The translations under genes were made by a program, and so were the position numbers. Shown in pieces: positions 43,908 through 54,108 of a stretch of DNA of 64,000 nucleotides. Numbering within the stretch: the stretch's first letter is position 1; the number at the start of each line of letters is the position of its first letter. Source of the stretch: Caminicella sporogenes DSM 14501 (GTDB lineage Bacteria > Bacillota > Clostridia > Peptostreptococcales > Caminicellaceae); contig NZ_FRAJ01000003.1 in the NCBI RefSeq assembly GCF_900142285.1, forward strand, positions 354,327 to 418,326, in the 5' to 3' direction. Below the pieces are notes generated by a model, which was not told the origin of the DNA, searched no databases, and saw only the letters and a program-made list of their open reading frames with translations.

Positions 43908-46076
43908 CTATGAAGTTACCCTTTTCACATCTATAATTCCTTGCATTGTCCTAAACTTATTCATTACCTTCAACAACTGATCTGTATTTGATATTTCTAT
44001 AGTTAAATTGATAATTGCTAATTTTTCTTTTGTCGTCTTTGCATTTACTGCTGTAACATGAAGTTTAGCTTCTGAAATAATATTTGTTATTTCAGATAAC
44101 AATCCTTTTCTATCTGGAGCAATAACTTGTATTTCTGTCTGATAAGAAATCTTTTTATCTGTATCCCACTGTACTTCTATAAGCCTATCAGTATCTACTC
44201 CATTTAAAATATTTGGACAGTCTTTTCGATGAACTGTTATACCTCTTCCCCTTGTAATAAATCCAATTATCTCATCACCCGGAACAGGTGTACAGCATTT
44301 TGCAAATCTTACTAATATGTTATCTATTCCCTTTACCTTTACTCCTTGTTTTGCAGTTTTATTTAACTTACTTTTTGAAACTTTTGACTGTAATTGTTTA
44401 TTTTCATCTAATTGTTTATTTTCTTTTTGTTCTTCTTTATATTTTTCTTTTAGCTTAGGTATTACTTGATTTAATGCTATACCACCGTAACCAATTGCTG
44501 CATATAAATCTTCTATACTATTTAATTTGATTTTCTTAACTATCAAATTAAGCCATTCAGCTCTTAAAAGCTCTTTTGGATTAAAACCTTGTTTTTTTAT
44601 TTCTTTTTCAAGTAATTCCTTACCTCTCTCAATATTTTCTTCTTTTCTTTCTTTTTTAAACCACTGCTTAATTCTATTTTTAGCATTTGTGCTTTTAACA
44701 AATTTCAACCAATCTCTACTTGGACCATTACTATGACTAGATGTAAGTATTTCTACAATATTTCCCGTTTTAAGCTTATAGTCAAGCGGAACTATTCTTC
44801 CGTCTACTTTAGCTCCTATACAGCTATTACCAACAGCAGAGTGAATTTTATATGCAAAATCTACTGGAGTTGAACCAAACGGAAGTTCTATCACATCTCC
44901 TTTAGGTGTAAATACAAAAACTTGATTTGTAAACAAATCTATCTTTAAAGTTTCCATAAATTCTTTTGGGTCTTTTAAATCTCTCTGCCACTCCAATAAC
45001 TGTCTAAGCCATGTTAATTTTTTGTCAAGCTCTCCCTCTTCTACCTTTCCCTCTTTATATTTCCAATGAGCTGCTATACCATATTCGGCAATCCTGTGCA
45101 TCTCCCAAGTCCTAATTTGAATTTCAAGAGGCTCCCCTTTAGGTCCAATAACTGTAGTATGAAGCGATTGATACATATTAGGTTTAGGCATAGCTATATA
45201 ATCTTTAAATCTGCCCGGAATTGGCTTCCACATTGTATGAACTATTCCAAGAACGCCATAGCAATCCTTTACATTATCTACAATTACTCTTACTGCCGTA
45301 AGGTCATATATTTCTTCAAAACTTTTATGCTGATACACCATTTTTTTATATATACTGTAAAAATGTTTTGGTCTACCATATATTTCATAATTTATATCTA
45401 AACTATCTAAATTTTCCTTCAGTTTTTTTATAACTAAGTTTATATATTCTTCTCTTTCTCTTCTCTTTTTAGCAACTTTTTCTACTAAATCATAATATGC
45501 ATCAGGGTCTAAATACCTTAAACAAAGGTCTTCAAATTCCCATTTTATTTTAAATATACCTAATCTATGTGCTATAGGTGCATATATTTCAAGAGTCTCC
45601 ATGGCTTTTTCTTTCTTTTTATTTTCATCCATATATTTTAAAGTACGCATATTATGAAGTCTGTCTGCTAACTTTATGAGAATTACTCTTATGTCTTTTG
45701 CCATGGCAAGAAACATTTTCCTTAAATTTTCAGCCTGTCTTTCTTCCTTCGTTTCATAAGTAAGTTTACCAAGTTTTGTTACACCATCAACTAATAAAGC
45801 TATTTCTTCACCAAATTCCCTCTTAATATCATCAAATGTATATTTCGTATCTTCAATTACATCATGTAAAAGTCCTGCTATGACAGTACTCTCATCAAGT
45901 TCCAACTCCGCTAAAATCAATGCCACATTAATAGGATGAATAAAATACTTTTCTCCTGATTTTCTATACTGTCCTTCATGTGCATTTTCAGCAAAATTAT
46001 ATGCTTTAATAATCCTTGATAAATCATATTGAGGGTTATACTGTCGTATTTTTTCTATAAAAGTTTCTAGTAGCAA
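43908..46076 (-). CDS. rel: Bifunctional (p)ppGpp synthetase/hydrolase Rel
   Basis: 722 residues: HD hydrolase domain (HEGQYRKSGEKYFIHP, GLLHDVIEDT), synthetase domain (GRPKHFYSIYKKM, RFKDYIAMPKPNMYQSLHTTV, EIQIRT), TGS domain (VFVFTPKGDVIELPFGSTPVDFAYKIH), a CC zinc-finger region (FAKCCTPVPGD) and a C-terminal ACT domain. Both active sites look intact. It starts with TTG at 46076 behind GAGGGTGAG. The 260 bases upstream are AT-rich with no gene found. Confidence 0.96.
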   Translation of the reverse strand: MLLETFIEKIRQYNPQYDLSRIIKAYNFAENAHEGQYRKSGEKYFIHPINVALILAELELDESTVIAGLLHDVIEDTKYTFDDIKREFGEEIALLVDGVTKLGKLTYETKEERQAENLRKMFLAMAKDIRVILIKLADRLHNMRTLKYMDENKKKEKAMETLEIYAPIAHRLGIFKIKWEFEDLCLRYLDPDAYYDLVEKVAKKRREREEYINLVIKKLKENLDSLDINYEIYGRPKHFYSIYKKMVYQHKSFEEIYDLTAVRVIVDNVKDCYGVLGIVHTMWKPIPGRFKDYIAMPKPNMYQSLHTTVIGPKGEPLEIQIRTWEMHRIAEYGIAAHWKYKEGKVEEGELDKKLTWLRQLLEWQRDLKDPKEFMETLKIDLFTNQVFVFTPKGDVIELPFGSTPVDFAYKIHSAVGNSCIGAKVDGRIVPLDYKLKTGNIVEILTSSHSNGPSRDWLKFVKSTNAKNRIKQWFKKERKEENIERGKELLEKEIKKQGFNPKELLRAEWLNLIVKKIKLNSIEDLYAAIGYGGIALNQVIPKLKEKYKEEQKENKQLDENKQLQSKVSKSKLNKTAKQGVKVKGIDNILVRFAKCCTPVPGDEIIGFITRGRGITVHRKDCPNILNGVDTDRLIEVQWDTDKKISYQTEIQVIAPDRKGLLSEITNIISEAKLHVTAVNAKTTKEKLAIINLTIEISNTDQLLKVMNKFRTMQGIIDVKRVTS

Positions 46077-46338
46077 CTCCTCACCCTCTTTAACATTTGT
46101 TAAAACACCCCATATCTATAATGTAATCCTATAAATATATTTTAAATTATAGTTTTTTTATTTTTCATCAATACTTTTTTTACTTACTTTCATATATTCA
46201 GTATTAACTATATATAAGAAATTTAAATATATTATATAACAAAAAAAAATTCTAAACAATGAAAATTCTTTGTAATCTTAATTCATATTAAAAAATTTAT
46301 ATTTATATTAAAAATTATTCAAATTTAATATTATATTG

Positions 46339-46365
46339 AAAAAAGTGAATGGCTTCCCATTCACT
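46339..46365 (-). terminator. Terminator of apt
   Basis: AGTGAATGG and CCATTCACT (46344-46352, 46357-46365) pair and overlap the apt stop codon, followed by a T-rich tract on the minus strand. Confidence 0.85.
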
Positions 46366-46876
46366 AATATTTAATCAATGACATTACATTGTAATCTTTT
46401 AAAGTATTCCTTCCATCTAAAAAAGTTAACTCAATTAAAAATAACACACCAACAACTTCAGCCCCAAGTTTTTCTACTAATTTAATTGTCGATAAAGTAG
46501 TACCTCCTGTTGCTAATAAGTCATCTACTATTATAACCTTTTGTCCTGACTTTACAGCATCTTTGTGGATTTCAAGTGCATCCATACCATATTCTAACTC
46601 ATATTCATATTTTATAGTTTCATAAGGAAGTTTTCCCGGCTTTCGAACAGGAACAAAACCTTTATTTGTTGCATATGCCAATGGAGCTCCTACTAAAAAT
46701 CCTCTTGCTTCAGGAGCAACAATAATGTCAAATTCTTTACCTTCTAATTCTTTTATACATAAATCAATAGCTTCCTTATAAGCCTTTCCATCTTGAAGTA
46801 AAGTAGTAATATCTTTAAAGCTTATTCCTTCTTTCGGAAAATCTTCAATTACTCTTATCTTGTCTTTCAAATTCAC
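46364..46876 (-). CDS. apt: Adenine phosphoribosyltransferase
   Basis: 170 residues with the PRPP-binding motif [14 protein letters not shown] and the N-terminal [19 protein letters not shown]. Salvages adenine to AMP. It starts with GTG at 46876 behind AGGAGGG. It lies between the degenerate recJ and rel, the normal recJ-apt-rel order. Confidence 0.95.
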   Translation of the reverse strand: MNLKDKIRVIEDFPKEGISFKDITTLLQDGKAYKEAIDLCIKELEGKEFDIIVAPEARGFLVGAPLAYATNKGFVPVRKPGKLPYETIKYEYELEYGMDALEIHKDAVKSGQKVIIVDDLLATGGTTLSTIKLVEKLGAEVVGVLFLIELTFLDGRNTLKDYNVMSLIKY

Positions 46877-46888
46877 AATAAACCCTCC

Positions 46889-49024
46889 TTAAGTTTTTAA
46901 TACGTTGTTTGCAAAGGCTATATTTTTATATTTTTCAAATTTTTCTTTTAAGTCATAAGCTCTCTTATATAAATCTGTAGACTCTATATCTATCTTCTCA
47001 CTTGGCGGGGGTAGTATTTCTAAATTAACTTTATTATTACATTCATAAATCTTTATTAATCCTGCTCTTTCTAATATATCCATGCAGAGCTTTACTTTCG
47101 ATAAATTCAACTCAGCTTCTTTATATATGTCATTAAATAATAATTCACTACTTTTTCCCAATACTTTTTTTAGACATTTATATACTTTAACTAAATCACT
47201 TCTGTCAGGAATTAAATTATACAACATTTTTTTAGTTGAAGCTATATCAAATTGATTATAAAGAAGATAGATATTTTTTCCACAGCATAAAATATATTCA
47301 AACCTTTCTCTATTTAAAGGAATATCATATATAATAACATTTTCAAATTTTTTTAAATCTATTTTATTTAAAATGGGATTTACTACTATATTGTTAGATA
47401 AATTATCATTAGCAAAATTAAAACTCAACAAATCATCAATATCATATCTGCCTATATCAGATAAATAAAATAAAAGTTCTAATAAAGCATTAAATGTATT
47501 TACCAAAATTAAATTTGAACCTTTACTTAACTTTTTATCTATTAAATAATGTCTATTTTTTATATTTCTATAATCAAAAATTCTTCCCAATTGATTTTTA
47601 TCAATATAAAATTTAAAATCATAAACGATATTAGATAGTGAAGTATAAAATTGATTTAAAATTTCCCTATTTTTATATTCACTTAAATCATATCTTCTTA
47701 AATCATGTAAATTAAACTGAATTGTTTCAACACCTTTAAATCTTTTTTTCTCCAAATAAAAAACTATATCTACTTTTTCTTTTTTATTTAACTTATCAAT
47801 AAACTTTTTCAAATTATGTCCTATACAGTCAAATATTCTGCTTTCATCTTGAACTATGAGCTTAAAATTATCACCTGTAAATACAAAATTTTCAACAATC
47901 AAATTTCTATATAAAAATATAGGTTTTGGATTACCCGGTCCAAAAGGTTTAAATTTCTCTATTTCTTCTATCAATTCAAAATTAACTTCTTTAACTGACA
48001 GCTCTAAATCTATATCAATACATTTTTTTATATCATATTTTTCTAATTCAAATCTTTCTATATTACTATACAGTTTTTCTACTTGCTTATAAGCTTTATT
48101 ATAATCATCTGACAGTAAAAGATTTATTAATAAAAAAATTTCTTCTGTCAATATATTTTTACTCAGTTTTTGTTCTAAAATAAAAATCAGTTTTTTTACT
48201 GTAATTTCTTCATCTTCCGACTTACATATATTAAGCAGTGCTCTTAATCCAAATTTATCTGTTTTAAAAAGCATTTGTAGTCCATATTTAACTAAAATTC
48301 TATTTTCACCTATAATTAAAACTTTATCAGCTATCGTTCCCAAAGCCACCATATCTAAATAATTATTGTATATATATTTAGAATTTTCAGATAAATTTAA
48401 AGCACTTATTAACTTAAATGTTGTTCCTGCACTTGAAAGTATATCATACTTGTAATTATAATAGTTTGTTTTAGTATTAATTATAATTGTATCTTCAGGT
48501 AAATTGTCTTCATAATCACAATCAAGCAATATAATATCAATCCCCAAAGATTTTGCGTAGTTTATTTCCTCTACTTGTACAATACAATCTATACCTATAA
48601 TCAAACTTCCTTTTTTAGAATATATATGATTTATAATCTTACTATTTATTTCGTGTTTTTCTCCAACTATATCACTGGGTATATAATAATTTGCATTAAT
48701 TCCTAAAGATTTGAAATAAAAAAGTAGCATAGAAATGCTCATTATTCCATCAACATCATATTTCCCATATATCCAAATTTCATCTTCACTTTCAAGCGCT
48801 TCTTTTACTCGCAAAACTGCTTTATCCATATTTTCTAATATAAATGGATTGTACAAATCTTCTAATCTAGGATTTAAAAAACGTTCTGCCTTTTCAAAAG
48901 TTTTTATTCCTCTATTAATTAACAACTTTGAAGCTGTAACACTAATACCTAACTTTTTAGACATTTCCTCAGCATCTATTCCTACATCTTTTTTTAACAA
49001 CCATATTTTATCATGTAATTTCAT
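46889..49024 (-). CDS. Degenerate RecJ-like protein
   Basis: 711 residues with a RecJ-like start (SKKLGISVTASKLLINRGIKTFEKAERFLNPRLEDLYNPF) and later typical segments (SAGTTFKLISAL, DMVALGTIADKVLIIGENR, FKPFGPGNPKPIF). The active site is damaged: the GDYDADG motif reads GKYDVDG (Lys88), and the DHH motif reads DCD (168-170); Asp90, Asp92, Asp146 and Asp224 remain. The DHHA1 part (normally with GWHPGVIG and GGH..AAG motifs) is missing between about residues 330 and 345. Exonuclease activity is therefore doubtful; a structural role is possible. The locus (recJ-apt-rel) is the usual one for recJ. Confidence 0.8.
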   Translation of the reverse strand: MKLHDKIWLLKKDVGIDAEEMSKKLGISVTASKLLINRGIKTFEKAERFLNPRLEDLYNPFILENMDKAVLRVKEALESEDEIWIYGKYDVDGIMSISMLLFYFKSLGINANYYIPSDIVGEKHEINSKIINHIYSKKGSLIIGIDCIVQVEEINYAKSLGIDIILLDCDYEDNLPEDTIIINTKTNYYNYKYDILSSAGTTFKLISALNLSENSKYIYNNYLDMVALGTIADKVLIIGENRILVKYGLQMLFKTDKFGLRALLNICKSEDEEITVKKLIFILEQKLSKNILTEEIFLLINLLLSDDYNKAYKQVEKLYSNIERFELEKYDIKKCIDIDLELSVKEVNFELIEEIEKFKPFGPGNPKPIFLYRNLIVENFVFTGDNFKLIVQDESRIFDCIGHNLKKFIDKLNKKEKVDIVFYLEKKRFKGVETIQFNLHDLRRYDLSEYKNREILNQFYTSLSNIVYDFKFYIDKNQLGRIFDYRNIKNRHYLIDKKLSKGSNLILVNTFNALLELLFYLSDIGRYDIDDLLSFNFANDNLSNNIVVNPILNKIDLKKFENVIIYDIPLNRERFEYILCCGKNIYLLYNQFDIASTKKMLYNLIPDRSDLVKVYKCLKKVLGKSSELLFNDIYKEAELNLSKVKLCMDILERAGLIKIYECNNKVNLEILPPPSEKIDIESTDLYKRAYDLKEKFEKYKNIAFANNVLKT

Positions 49025-49092
49025 ATTTTCACCTGAAAAATAACTTTTTACACCTTATTATATGACAAATTATGAGTTTATTCAACATTCTT

Positions 49093-49476
49093 CTATGATA
49101 ATTCCTTATTGTTCAGCTCTTTTCTCTGATTTAGCTCAATAGTATTCTTTTTGTTTTCTAAAACTGTATAGGTATCTCCAGTAGGTATTTTTTCTTTTTC
49201 CATATTAGTTTTTTCTTTTAATTCCACAATTTCTTTTTCTAATATTTTTATCCTATTCTGAAGTTCCCTGATTTTTAAAGTTGATTTTAATTTTTTAAAT
49301 AAACCTAAAAGAGCAACTATAATAGCTCCCATAGAAGCTGCACCTAAAATAATTATTGCCTGGGAAAACTGATACTGTTTCCACAATAATTTAATAGTAA
49401 CTGGTTCTGAATTCATTATTGCAAAAATTGAAACAAAAACTGCAAAAAGTAATGATAATATAAATAAAATCTGCAT
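49093..49476 (-). CDS. LapA-family membrane protein (DUF1049)
   Basis: About 127 residues starting MQILFILSLLFAVFVSIFAI at the ATG 49476 (AGGAGG upstream). Two membrane helices (about 1-22 and 41-62), then a basic coiled-coil tail. Family function is not well defined. Confidence 0.75.
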   Translation of the reverse strand: MQILFILSLLFAVFVSIFAIMNSEPVTIKLLWKQYQFSQAIIILGAASMGAIIVALLGLFKKLKSTLKIRELQNRIKILEKEIVELKEKTNMEKEKIPTGDTYTVLENKKNTIELNQRKELNNKELS

Positions 49477-49582
49477 ATGAACACCTCCTGCAAAATAAAT
49501 ACATTTGCACTTTTTCATATTTTTTAAAACTGTCTTATCAATAAATTTTATATACTGATTTAAATACCCAAATAAAAGAAAA

Positions 49583-51250
49583 TCAATCTTTCATTTTGCT
49601 TATTAATATACTTATCATTAAAAAAAATCCCAATATAGAAGCAACAAAATAGCCTATAAATCCTATCAATGGAATATTAAAAAGTTTAGGACCTGTCTTA
49701 ACGTTTAGTACTAAAGATGAACCTATAATTAATGATGATACTATCAAACTCAAAGAAATTTTGTTACTAAATTGCTTTAGTTCTCTTTCTAAAGCCTTAA
49801 ATCTTATATCTTCAATAGCTATTTTAATTTGATTATCTTCTAATATTTTTAATATTTTTCTAATCTGATTCGGAAATATCTTTAAACCATATTTCAAATC
49901 ATCTGCAAAATCTACAGCTATATCCATTATGTTATTAATATTATATTTATGTTTTATTATATCAGCAGAAAACTCTCTCAATGTCGATGATATACTAAAT
50001 TCAGGATTTAAAATTCTTCCTGTTCCTTCTATTGTCAATATTGCTTTTATTAATACTGTAAACTGTGAAGGAAGTCGAATGTTATTTTCATAAGTTATTC
50101 TCAAAAATTCAGAAACAATATCACTTATATTTATTTTTTTCAAAGGCATATTATAATAATGACTTACAAGAAAGAGTAAATCTTCTTTTAATCTCGTTGT
50201 ATTCGTTTCATCTGAAATTGCATCTATTTGTGCTAGAAGTTCTACAATTTTCTCTACATCTTTTTTTGCACCAGCAATAAATAAATCAGTTATTAAAGAA
50301 ACTTTTGATTTGTCAAGATACCCACATAGTCCAAAATCTATGAATGCAATAGTTTCTTCATTTACAACTAATATATTTCCCGGATGAGGGTCTGCATGGA
50401 AAAAACCATCTATAAAAACTTGTTTTAAAAAACTCTTAGCTCCTATATTTGCTATATTTTTTATGTCCCAGCCTTTTTCCTTCAATTTATCTATATTAGA
50501 TACACTAATTCCATCTATCCACTCTTGTGTCAACACTTTTTTAGATGTATACTGCCAAAAAATTCTTGGTATACATACATTTGGATTATTTTTAAAGTTT
50601 TCAAAAAAACGCTCAGTATTTCTAGCTTCTTTTGTGTAATCTAATTCATGCTTTATAGCTCTTGTAAGTTCCATCATTATTTCATATACACTAAAAGAAA
50701 ACATATCTCTAAAATGTTCATCAAATAATCTACTCATAGATAATAAAATATCTATATCTCTTTCTATTATTTTTTTTATCCCCGGTCTTTGAATTTTAAC
50801 GATGACTTCTTCTCCAGAATACAATGTAGCTTTATATACTTGTCCTATTGACGCTGAAGCTATAGGTTTTTTATCAAATTTAATAAAAGCTTCTTCTAAT
50901 CTTATTTTAAATTCTTCTTTAAATACATTAGAAATTTCATCATAAGATACTACTCTCACATTTTCCTGTAATTTAGATAGTTCCTTTATTAATTCTTCTG
51001 AAAACAAATCCGATCTAGTACTTGCTATCTGTCCAAGTTTTATAAAAGTTGGTCCCAATTCTTCACATATTTTTCTTATTCTTTCCTCTGTTGATAATGT
51101 AATATTTCCTTTTCTCTTTAAAACATATGATGGTACTAGTTTATTTTCATGAAGTTTTTTTACAAAGAATCCAAATCCATATTTAACTAATACTTCTGCA
51201 ATTTCTTTATATCTTTTCATATTTTTATAACTTTTTCTTATCTGATACAT
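49583..51250 (-). CDS. UbiB/ABC1-family atypical kinase
   Basis: About 555 residues. ELGPTFIKLGQIASTRSDLF (KxGQ motif), ASIGQVYKATLYSGEEVIVKIQRPGI, FHADPHPGNILV and FIDFGLCG are the UbiB signatures; two C-terminal membrane helices follow. The anaerobic host probably lacks ubiquinone, so the role is unknown and may concern membrane lipids. I prefer the ATG at 51250 (AAGG 8 bases upstream) over the GTG at 51259. Confidence 0.88.
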   Translation of the reverse strand: MYQIRKSYKNMKRYKEIAEVLVKYGFGFFVKKLHENKLVPSYVLKRKGNITLSTEERIRKICEELGPTFIKLGQIASTRSDLFSEELIKELSKLQENVRVVSYDEISNVFKEEFKIRLEEAFIKFDKKPIASASIGQVYKATLYSGEEVIVKIQRPGIKKIIERDIDILLSMSRLFDEHFRDMFSFSVYEIMMELTRAIKHELDYTKEARNTERFFENFKNNPNVCIPRIFWQYTSKKVLTQEWIDGISVSNIDKLKEKGWDIKNIANIGAKSFLKQVFIDGFFHADPHPGNILVVNEETIAFIDFGLCGYLDKSKVSLITDLFIAGAKKDVEKIVELLAQIDAISDETNTTRLKEDLLFLVSHYYNMPLKKINISDIVSEFLRITYENNIRLPSQFTVLIKAILTIEGTGRILNPEFSISSTLREFSADIIKHKYNINNIMDIAVDFADDLKYGLKIFPNQIRKILKILEDNQIKIAIEDIRFKALERELKQFSNKISLSLIVSSLIIGSSLVLNVKTGPKLFNIPLIGFIGYFVASILGFFLMISILISKMKD

Positions 51251-51261
51251 ACTTTTCACCT

Positions 51262-51308
51262 TCTAAAAAAGTGGTAATAATATCAATCATTGATATTATT
51301 ACCACTTT
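51262..51308 (-). terminator. Terminator of secDF
   Basis: A perfect 19-bp stem (51268-51286 with 51290-51308) and a TCA loop follow secF by 15 bases; a TTTTTT run follows on the minus strand. Confidence 0.9.
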
Positions 51309-51323
51309 AAATATTTTTTTAAA

Positions 51324-52205
51324 CTAAGAAGGTCTGTAGCTGTTCCTTCTCTTTTCATAAGTTTTCCATAAAGCCCATATTGGACTTGCTATGAAAATTG
51401 ATGAATAAGTTCCTGTTAAAATTCCAGCTAATAAAGGTAGTGAAAATTCTCTTACAGACTCAACTCCTAAGACAAAAAGACTTCCTATAACAAGTAAAGT
51501 AGTCAAAGATGTATTTATAGACCTGCTTAAAGTCTGTTTTATACTTTGATTTGCTATTTCAAAGAAATTAGCTTTTTTCATACGCTTTACATTTTCTCTA
51601 ACTCTATCAAAAACTACTATTGTATCATTTATTGAATAACCTACTATTGTAAGTATTGCAGCTATAAATGGATTATTTACAGGTATTTTTAATATAGCAT
51701 ATATTGAAAGAACTATTAAAACATCATGTATTAAAGCAATTATAGCTGATACCCCGAACTTAAATGTAAACCTATATGTTATATACATAAGCATACCTAT
51801 TGATGCAATAATTATAGATAACATTGCTTTATTTCTTATTTCTTTACCAACTGAAGGTCCAAATTGCTGAGCTTGTCTAAAAGCTTCATCTTTTAAATTA
51901 AATTTTTGTTTAAATTCATTAAATATTTCCATTCTATCTTTGTTTGAAAGGTCTTTTTTAGTTTTTATAATTACTTCTTGTTTATTTTGTCCAGCATAGA
52001 TAATATCTGCATCCAACTGATATTTTGATGTAATTTCTTTTATTTCTTTTAAATCAAATGTTTTACCAATATCTATTTGCATCATTGTTCCGCCTGTAAA
52101 ATCTATACCTAAATTAACCCCTGAAACAATTGCCATTACTAATCCAGCAATCATTACAGCAAGAGATATACTAAACCATATTTTATAATTTTCAGCTATC
52201 TTCAT
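51324..52205 (-). CDS. secF: Protein translocase subunit SecF
   Basis: 293 residues with six membrane helices: IAGLVMAIVSGVNLGIDFTGGTMMQI, then FGPSVGKEIRNKAMLS and YSINDTIVVFDRVREN. The D/F helper pair drives export using the ion gradient. It follows secD as a separate gene. Confidence 0.96.
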   Translation of the reverse strand: MKIAENYKIWFSISLAVMIAGLVMAIVSGVNLGIDFTGGTMMQIDIGKTFDLKEIKEITSKYQLDADIIYAGQNKQEVIIKTKKDLSNKDRMEIFNEFKQKFNLKDEAFRQAQQFGPSVGKEIRNKAMLSIIIASIGMLMYITYRFTFKFGVSAIIALIHDVLIVLSIYAILKIPVNNPFIAAILTIVGYSINDTIVVFDRVRENVKRMKKANFFEIANQSIKQTLSRSINTSLTTLLVIGSLFVLGVESVREFSLPLLAGILTGTYSSIFIASPIWALWKTYEKRRNSYRPS

Positions 52206-52279
52206 TTGTTATTCTCCCTTCTAGAGATGATTAAATATATATCAGTAAGTAATATAATTTTTATTTATTATTTTTTCTA

Positions 52280-53533
52280 TTATGCTCCAAATAATTTAGT
52301 ATTTTTAAACTGACCAATATTCACAATTAGCTTTAATATATACTTTGTAACAAATATTGCTGTAAACATACTCGCCAATATACCTATCATAAGTGTTATT
52401 GCAAAACCTTTTATAGGACCTAATCCAAAGTAATATAACACTAAAGCTGCTATGAATGTAGTAATGTTAGAATCTAAAATAGTAGTTAAAGCCTTAGAAA
52501 AGCCTGAATCTATTGAAGCTCTAATCGTCTTTCCATTTCTTAATTCTTCTTTTATTCTTTCAAATATGATTACATTAGCATCTACCGCCATACCTATAGA
52601 TAGTATCAGACCAGCAACTCCCGGTAAAGTCAAAGTAGCTTTTAAGCCTACGAAAACAAATAGCACTATCAAAGTATATAAAATCAAAACTATATCTGCT
52701 ATTAATCCCGGTAATCTATAATATATAAACATAAACAATAAAACTAAAATTATACCTATTTTAGCAGCATTTACACTTGTTTTTAATGAATCTATTCCTA
52801 ATGTAGCTCCAATTGCCTGTGTTTGAACTTCTATTAAGTTTACTGGCAGTGCACCGCCTCTAATCAAAGCAGCAAGGTTAGAAGCTGATTTTACATCAAA
52901 GTTACCTGATATTACTGCCTTACCGTTTGGAATTTCTTCATTAACACGTGGAGCAGATATTACTTCATTATCAAGTATTATTGCTATTATATTTTTTGGT
53001 GCAGGAAGTTGTGAAGCTTCTTTAGTCGCTTTTCTAAATTTTTCTGCTCCTTTTCCTGTAAGTTCTAATGAAACAACTGGTTGGTTAGTTCTCTGGTCAA
53101 ATTTCATTTCCGCATTTTTAACATCTTTGCCAGTTAAAATCACCTTACCATCTGAACTGACAAATTTTAATTGAGCAGTTTTACCTATAGATTCAATAGC
53201 CTCTTGAGCATTTTTTACTCCAGGAAGCTCTATTCTAATTCTTTTTTCTCCTTCAAGTACTATATTAGGTTCAGTTAATCCCATAGCATCAACACGTTTT
53301 CTAATAACTTCTCTTGTCTGTTCCATTATTTTTTTTAGTTCTTCGCCTTTAGCATCTGTATCAGCTTCAAGCACTACATATACTCCACCTTTTATATCTA
53401 ATCCCAATTTTATAGAATCTTTAATTGGATTAATTGAAAAATTTCCCACTTTAAGTCCATTAACAGCAGTATATGCACTCAATCCTATTACTGCCAATAT
53501 CAAAAGTAAAATTAGTATATTCTTCATTTTCAT
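52280..53533 (-). CDS. secD: Protein translocase subunit SecD
   Basis: 417 residues. LGLDIKGGVYVVLEAD, the first periplasmic domain with RKRVDAMGLTEPNI, and a C-terminal six-helix membrane part with GMAVDANVIIFERIKEEL. Partner of SecF. Confidence 0.96.
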   Translation of the reverse strand: MKMKNILILLLILAVIGLSAYTAVNGLKVGNFSINPIKDSIKLGLDIKGGVYVVLEADTDAKGEELKKIMEQTREVIRKRVDAMGLTEPNIVLEGEKRIRIELPGVKNAQEAIESIGKTAQLKFVSSDGKVILTGKDVKNAEMKFDQRTNQPVVSLELTGKGAEKFRKATKEASQLPAPKNIIAIILDNEVISAPRVNEEIPNGKAVISGNFDVKSASNLAALIRGGALPVNLIEVQTQAIGATLGIDSLKTSVNAAKIGIILVLLFMFIYYRLPGLIADIVLILYTLIVLFVFVGLKATLTLPGVAGLILSIGMAVDANVIIFERIKEELRNGKTIRASIDSGFSKALTTILDSNITTFIAALVLYYFGLGPIKGFAITLMIGILASMFTAIFVTKYILKLIVNIGQFKNTKLFGA

Positions 53534-53577
53534 TTTCTATTGCCTCCTCATCTTTTGCTTACAGAATAAAATTTATT

Positions 53578-54078
53578 CTATAAATAATCTTTTGCAAGCT
53601 CAACATAATGAATTGCAGATTGTTTAAGATTCTTTATCTCTTCATCTGTCAGTTCTCTAACAACCTTACCCGGCGAACCAATTACTAATGAATTTTTAGG
53701 CACTGTCTTTCCCGGAGGAATTAATGCCCCTGCACCTATAATTACATTATCTTCTATTACTGCTCCATCAAGTACTATTGCACCCATACCCACGAGTACA
53801 TTGTTTCCTATTGTACAAGCATGAACTATTGCTCCATGTCCAATTGTACAATTTTTTCCTATAACAGTAGGCATTTCACTATTTATATGCACTACACAAT
53901 TATCCTGAATATTTGTATTTTCACCTACCTCAATATAATTACCATCCCCTCTCAATACACTTCCAAACCAAATATTAACATTTTCTTTCAATGTAACTCT
54001 TCCAATAATTTGAGCAGTTTCAGCAATAAAACAGCTATTATGAACATCAGGCTCATAATCTTTATACTTTATTATCAA
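53578..54078 (-). CDS. Gamma-carbonic anhydrase family protein
   Basis: 166 residues of a left-handed beta-helix built from hexapeptide repeats, with the metal-site histidines in IGHGAIVHACTIG and NIQDNCVVHINSE. The fold fits YrdA/PaaY-type gamma-carbonic anhydrases; activity cannot be told from sequence. It starts with TTG at 54078 behind GGAGGG. Confidence 0.87.
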   Translation of the reverse strand: MIIKYKDYEPDVHNSCFIAETAQIIGRVTLKENVNIWFGSVLRGDGNYIEVGENTNIQDNCVVHINSEMPTVIGKNCTIGHGAIVHACTIGNNVLVGMGAIVLDGAVIEDNVIIGAGALIPPGKTVPKNSLVIGSPGKVVRELTDEEIKNLKQSAIHYVELAKDYL

Positions 54079-54108
54079 AGATTATCCCTCCAAACTTCTT
54101 TAGTAGCT

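Noticed and set aside
46077..46338. AT-rich gap between rel and the apt terminator
   Set aside because: I looked for a gene, RNA or strong promoter and found none that I could support.
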